Shown here piece by piece: positions 5,888-6,257 of a stretch of DNA of 6,257 nucleotides. Made by a program: the position numbers and the translations under genes. The notes beneath the pieces were generated by a model. That model saw nothing but the letters and a program-made list of their open reading frames with translations. It did not search any database and was not told the origin of the DNA. How positions within the stretch are numbered: position 1 is the stretch's first letter; every line of letters begins with the position of its first letter. Origin of the DNA: Sphingomonas sp. UBA1000 (GTDB taxonomy: Bacteria > Pseudomonadota > Alphaproteobacteria > Sphingomonadales > Sphingomonadaceae); NCBI GenBank assembly GCA_002291855.1, contig DBAW01000205.1, positions 1-6,257 of the forward strand, written 5' to 3'.

Positions 5888-6257
5888 TCACCGGATCAGC
5901 CCGGCCACGCCGACCGGGCGGCCCTGATGGCGCAGCTCGATCAGCAGCGGCGTCGTGCCCGCGCGGCCGACCGGGCTGCCCTGATCGACCGTGTCGCCGG
6001 CCCGCGCCGTCGCCCGCGCCAGCCCGGTCAGCACGCTCATCCAGCCCCGGCCATGATCGATGATCAGCACCTCGCCATAGCCGCGATACGGCCCGGCAAA
6101 GGCAATCCGCCCGCCCGCCGGCGCGACGAGCAGCGCCCCCGGTTCGGGCAGCAGCTCAAGCCCGCGCGCCCGCGCGCCATCCGCCCCGGTCTCGCCAAAG
6201 CCCGCCACCACCCGGCCAAGCGCGGGCAGGCGGTAGGAGCCAGGCCCCGCCGCCCCG
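5888..6257 (-). CDS. EnvC/LytM-like murein hydrolase activator, C-terminal part (5' end outside window)
   Basis: The frame is open to the window edge; 122 C-terminal residues are visible. They match the LytM (M23 peptidase) fold as found in EnvC-type proteins, with YRLPALGRVVAGFGE, a segment APAGGRIAFAGPYRGYGEVLIIDHG, then GDTVDQGSPVGRAG and a final IELRHQGRPV. EnvC-type proteins are periplasmic and activate N-acetylmuramoyl-L-alanine amidases at the division site. The metal ligands of active M23 peptidases are absent: the H-x-G-x-D place reads ARGLEL, and the H-x-H place before the last strand reads LLIEL, so this domain should not cut peptidoglycan by itself. The upstream coiled coil expected in EnvC would lie outside the window. 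The neighbouring ctpA, 69 bp downstream, is a frequent partner in alphaproteobacteria. An inactive M23-family protein of other role remains possible. Confidence 0.85.
   Translation of the reverse strand, partial: GAAGPGSYRLPALGRVVAGFGETGADGARARGLELLPEPGALLVAPAGGRIAFAGPYRGYGEVLIIDHGRGWMSVLTGLARATARAGDTVDQGSPVGRAGTTPLLIELRHQGRPVGVAGLIR

Noticed and set aside
1..6257. CRISPR arrays, insertion sequences, toxin-antitoxin pairs, phage genes, tRNAs
   Set aside because: No repeat-spacer pattern, terminal inverted repeats, transposase motifs, small paired genes or tRNA-like folds were found by reading both strands.

Overview
The window is very GC-rich, densely coded chromosomal DNA. Its gene content (a TorF-family porin, a Coq7-type ubiquinone hydroxylase, and DsbB next to a CtpA protease and an EnvC-like protein) points to an alphaproteobacterium, most likely of the Sphingomonadaceae. 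This placement rests on protein style and recalled gene order, not on a marker gene.

Layout: positions 1-204 hold the 3' end of an ABC-transporter ATPase gene on the + strand. Everything else is on the - strand. Read in the direction of transcription (right to left), the order is: the C-terminal part of an EnvC/LytM-like protein (5888 to the window end), a CtpA-type S41 protease (5818-4421), DsbB (4381-3869), Coq7 (3872-3339, overlapping dsbB by 4 bp), a small secreted four-cysteine protein of unknown function (3282-2896), a TorF-family porin (2881-2099), then after 186 bp a long right-handed beta-helix protein with a C-terminal RTX-like region (1912-251). The last gene converges on the ABC ATPase gene across a 46-bp spacer that contains a small GC hairpin.

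How the genes fit together: most of the - strand genes act in the envelope. The EnvC-like protein and CtpA belong to the cell-wall hydrolysis and periplasmic proteolysis side. DsbB reoxidises the periplasmic disulfide machinery and passes electrons to ubiquinone, and Coq7 catalyses a late step of ubiquinone synthesis; the two genes are translationally coupled. The next gene encodes an exported protein with exactly four cysteines in its mature part, a plausible client of that disulfide pathway. TorF is an outer-membrane beta-barrel. The beta-helix protein has no N-terminal signal and carries RTX-like and hydrophobic C-terminal features, which suggests type I secretion, although no secretion genes are in view.

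No mobile element, CRISPR array, tRNA or rRNA is visible. I do not see a clearly new multi-gene system. The items most worth a second look are the beta-helix/RTX protein with its degenerate calcium repeats, the dsbB-coq7-four-cysteine-protein cluster, and the EnvC-like domain that lacks the M23 metal ligands.
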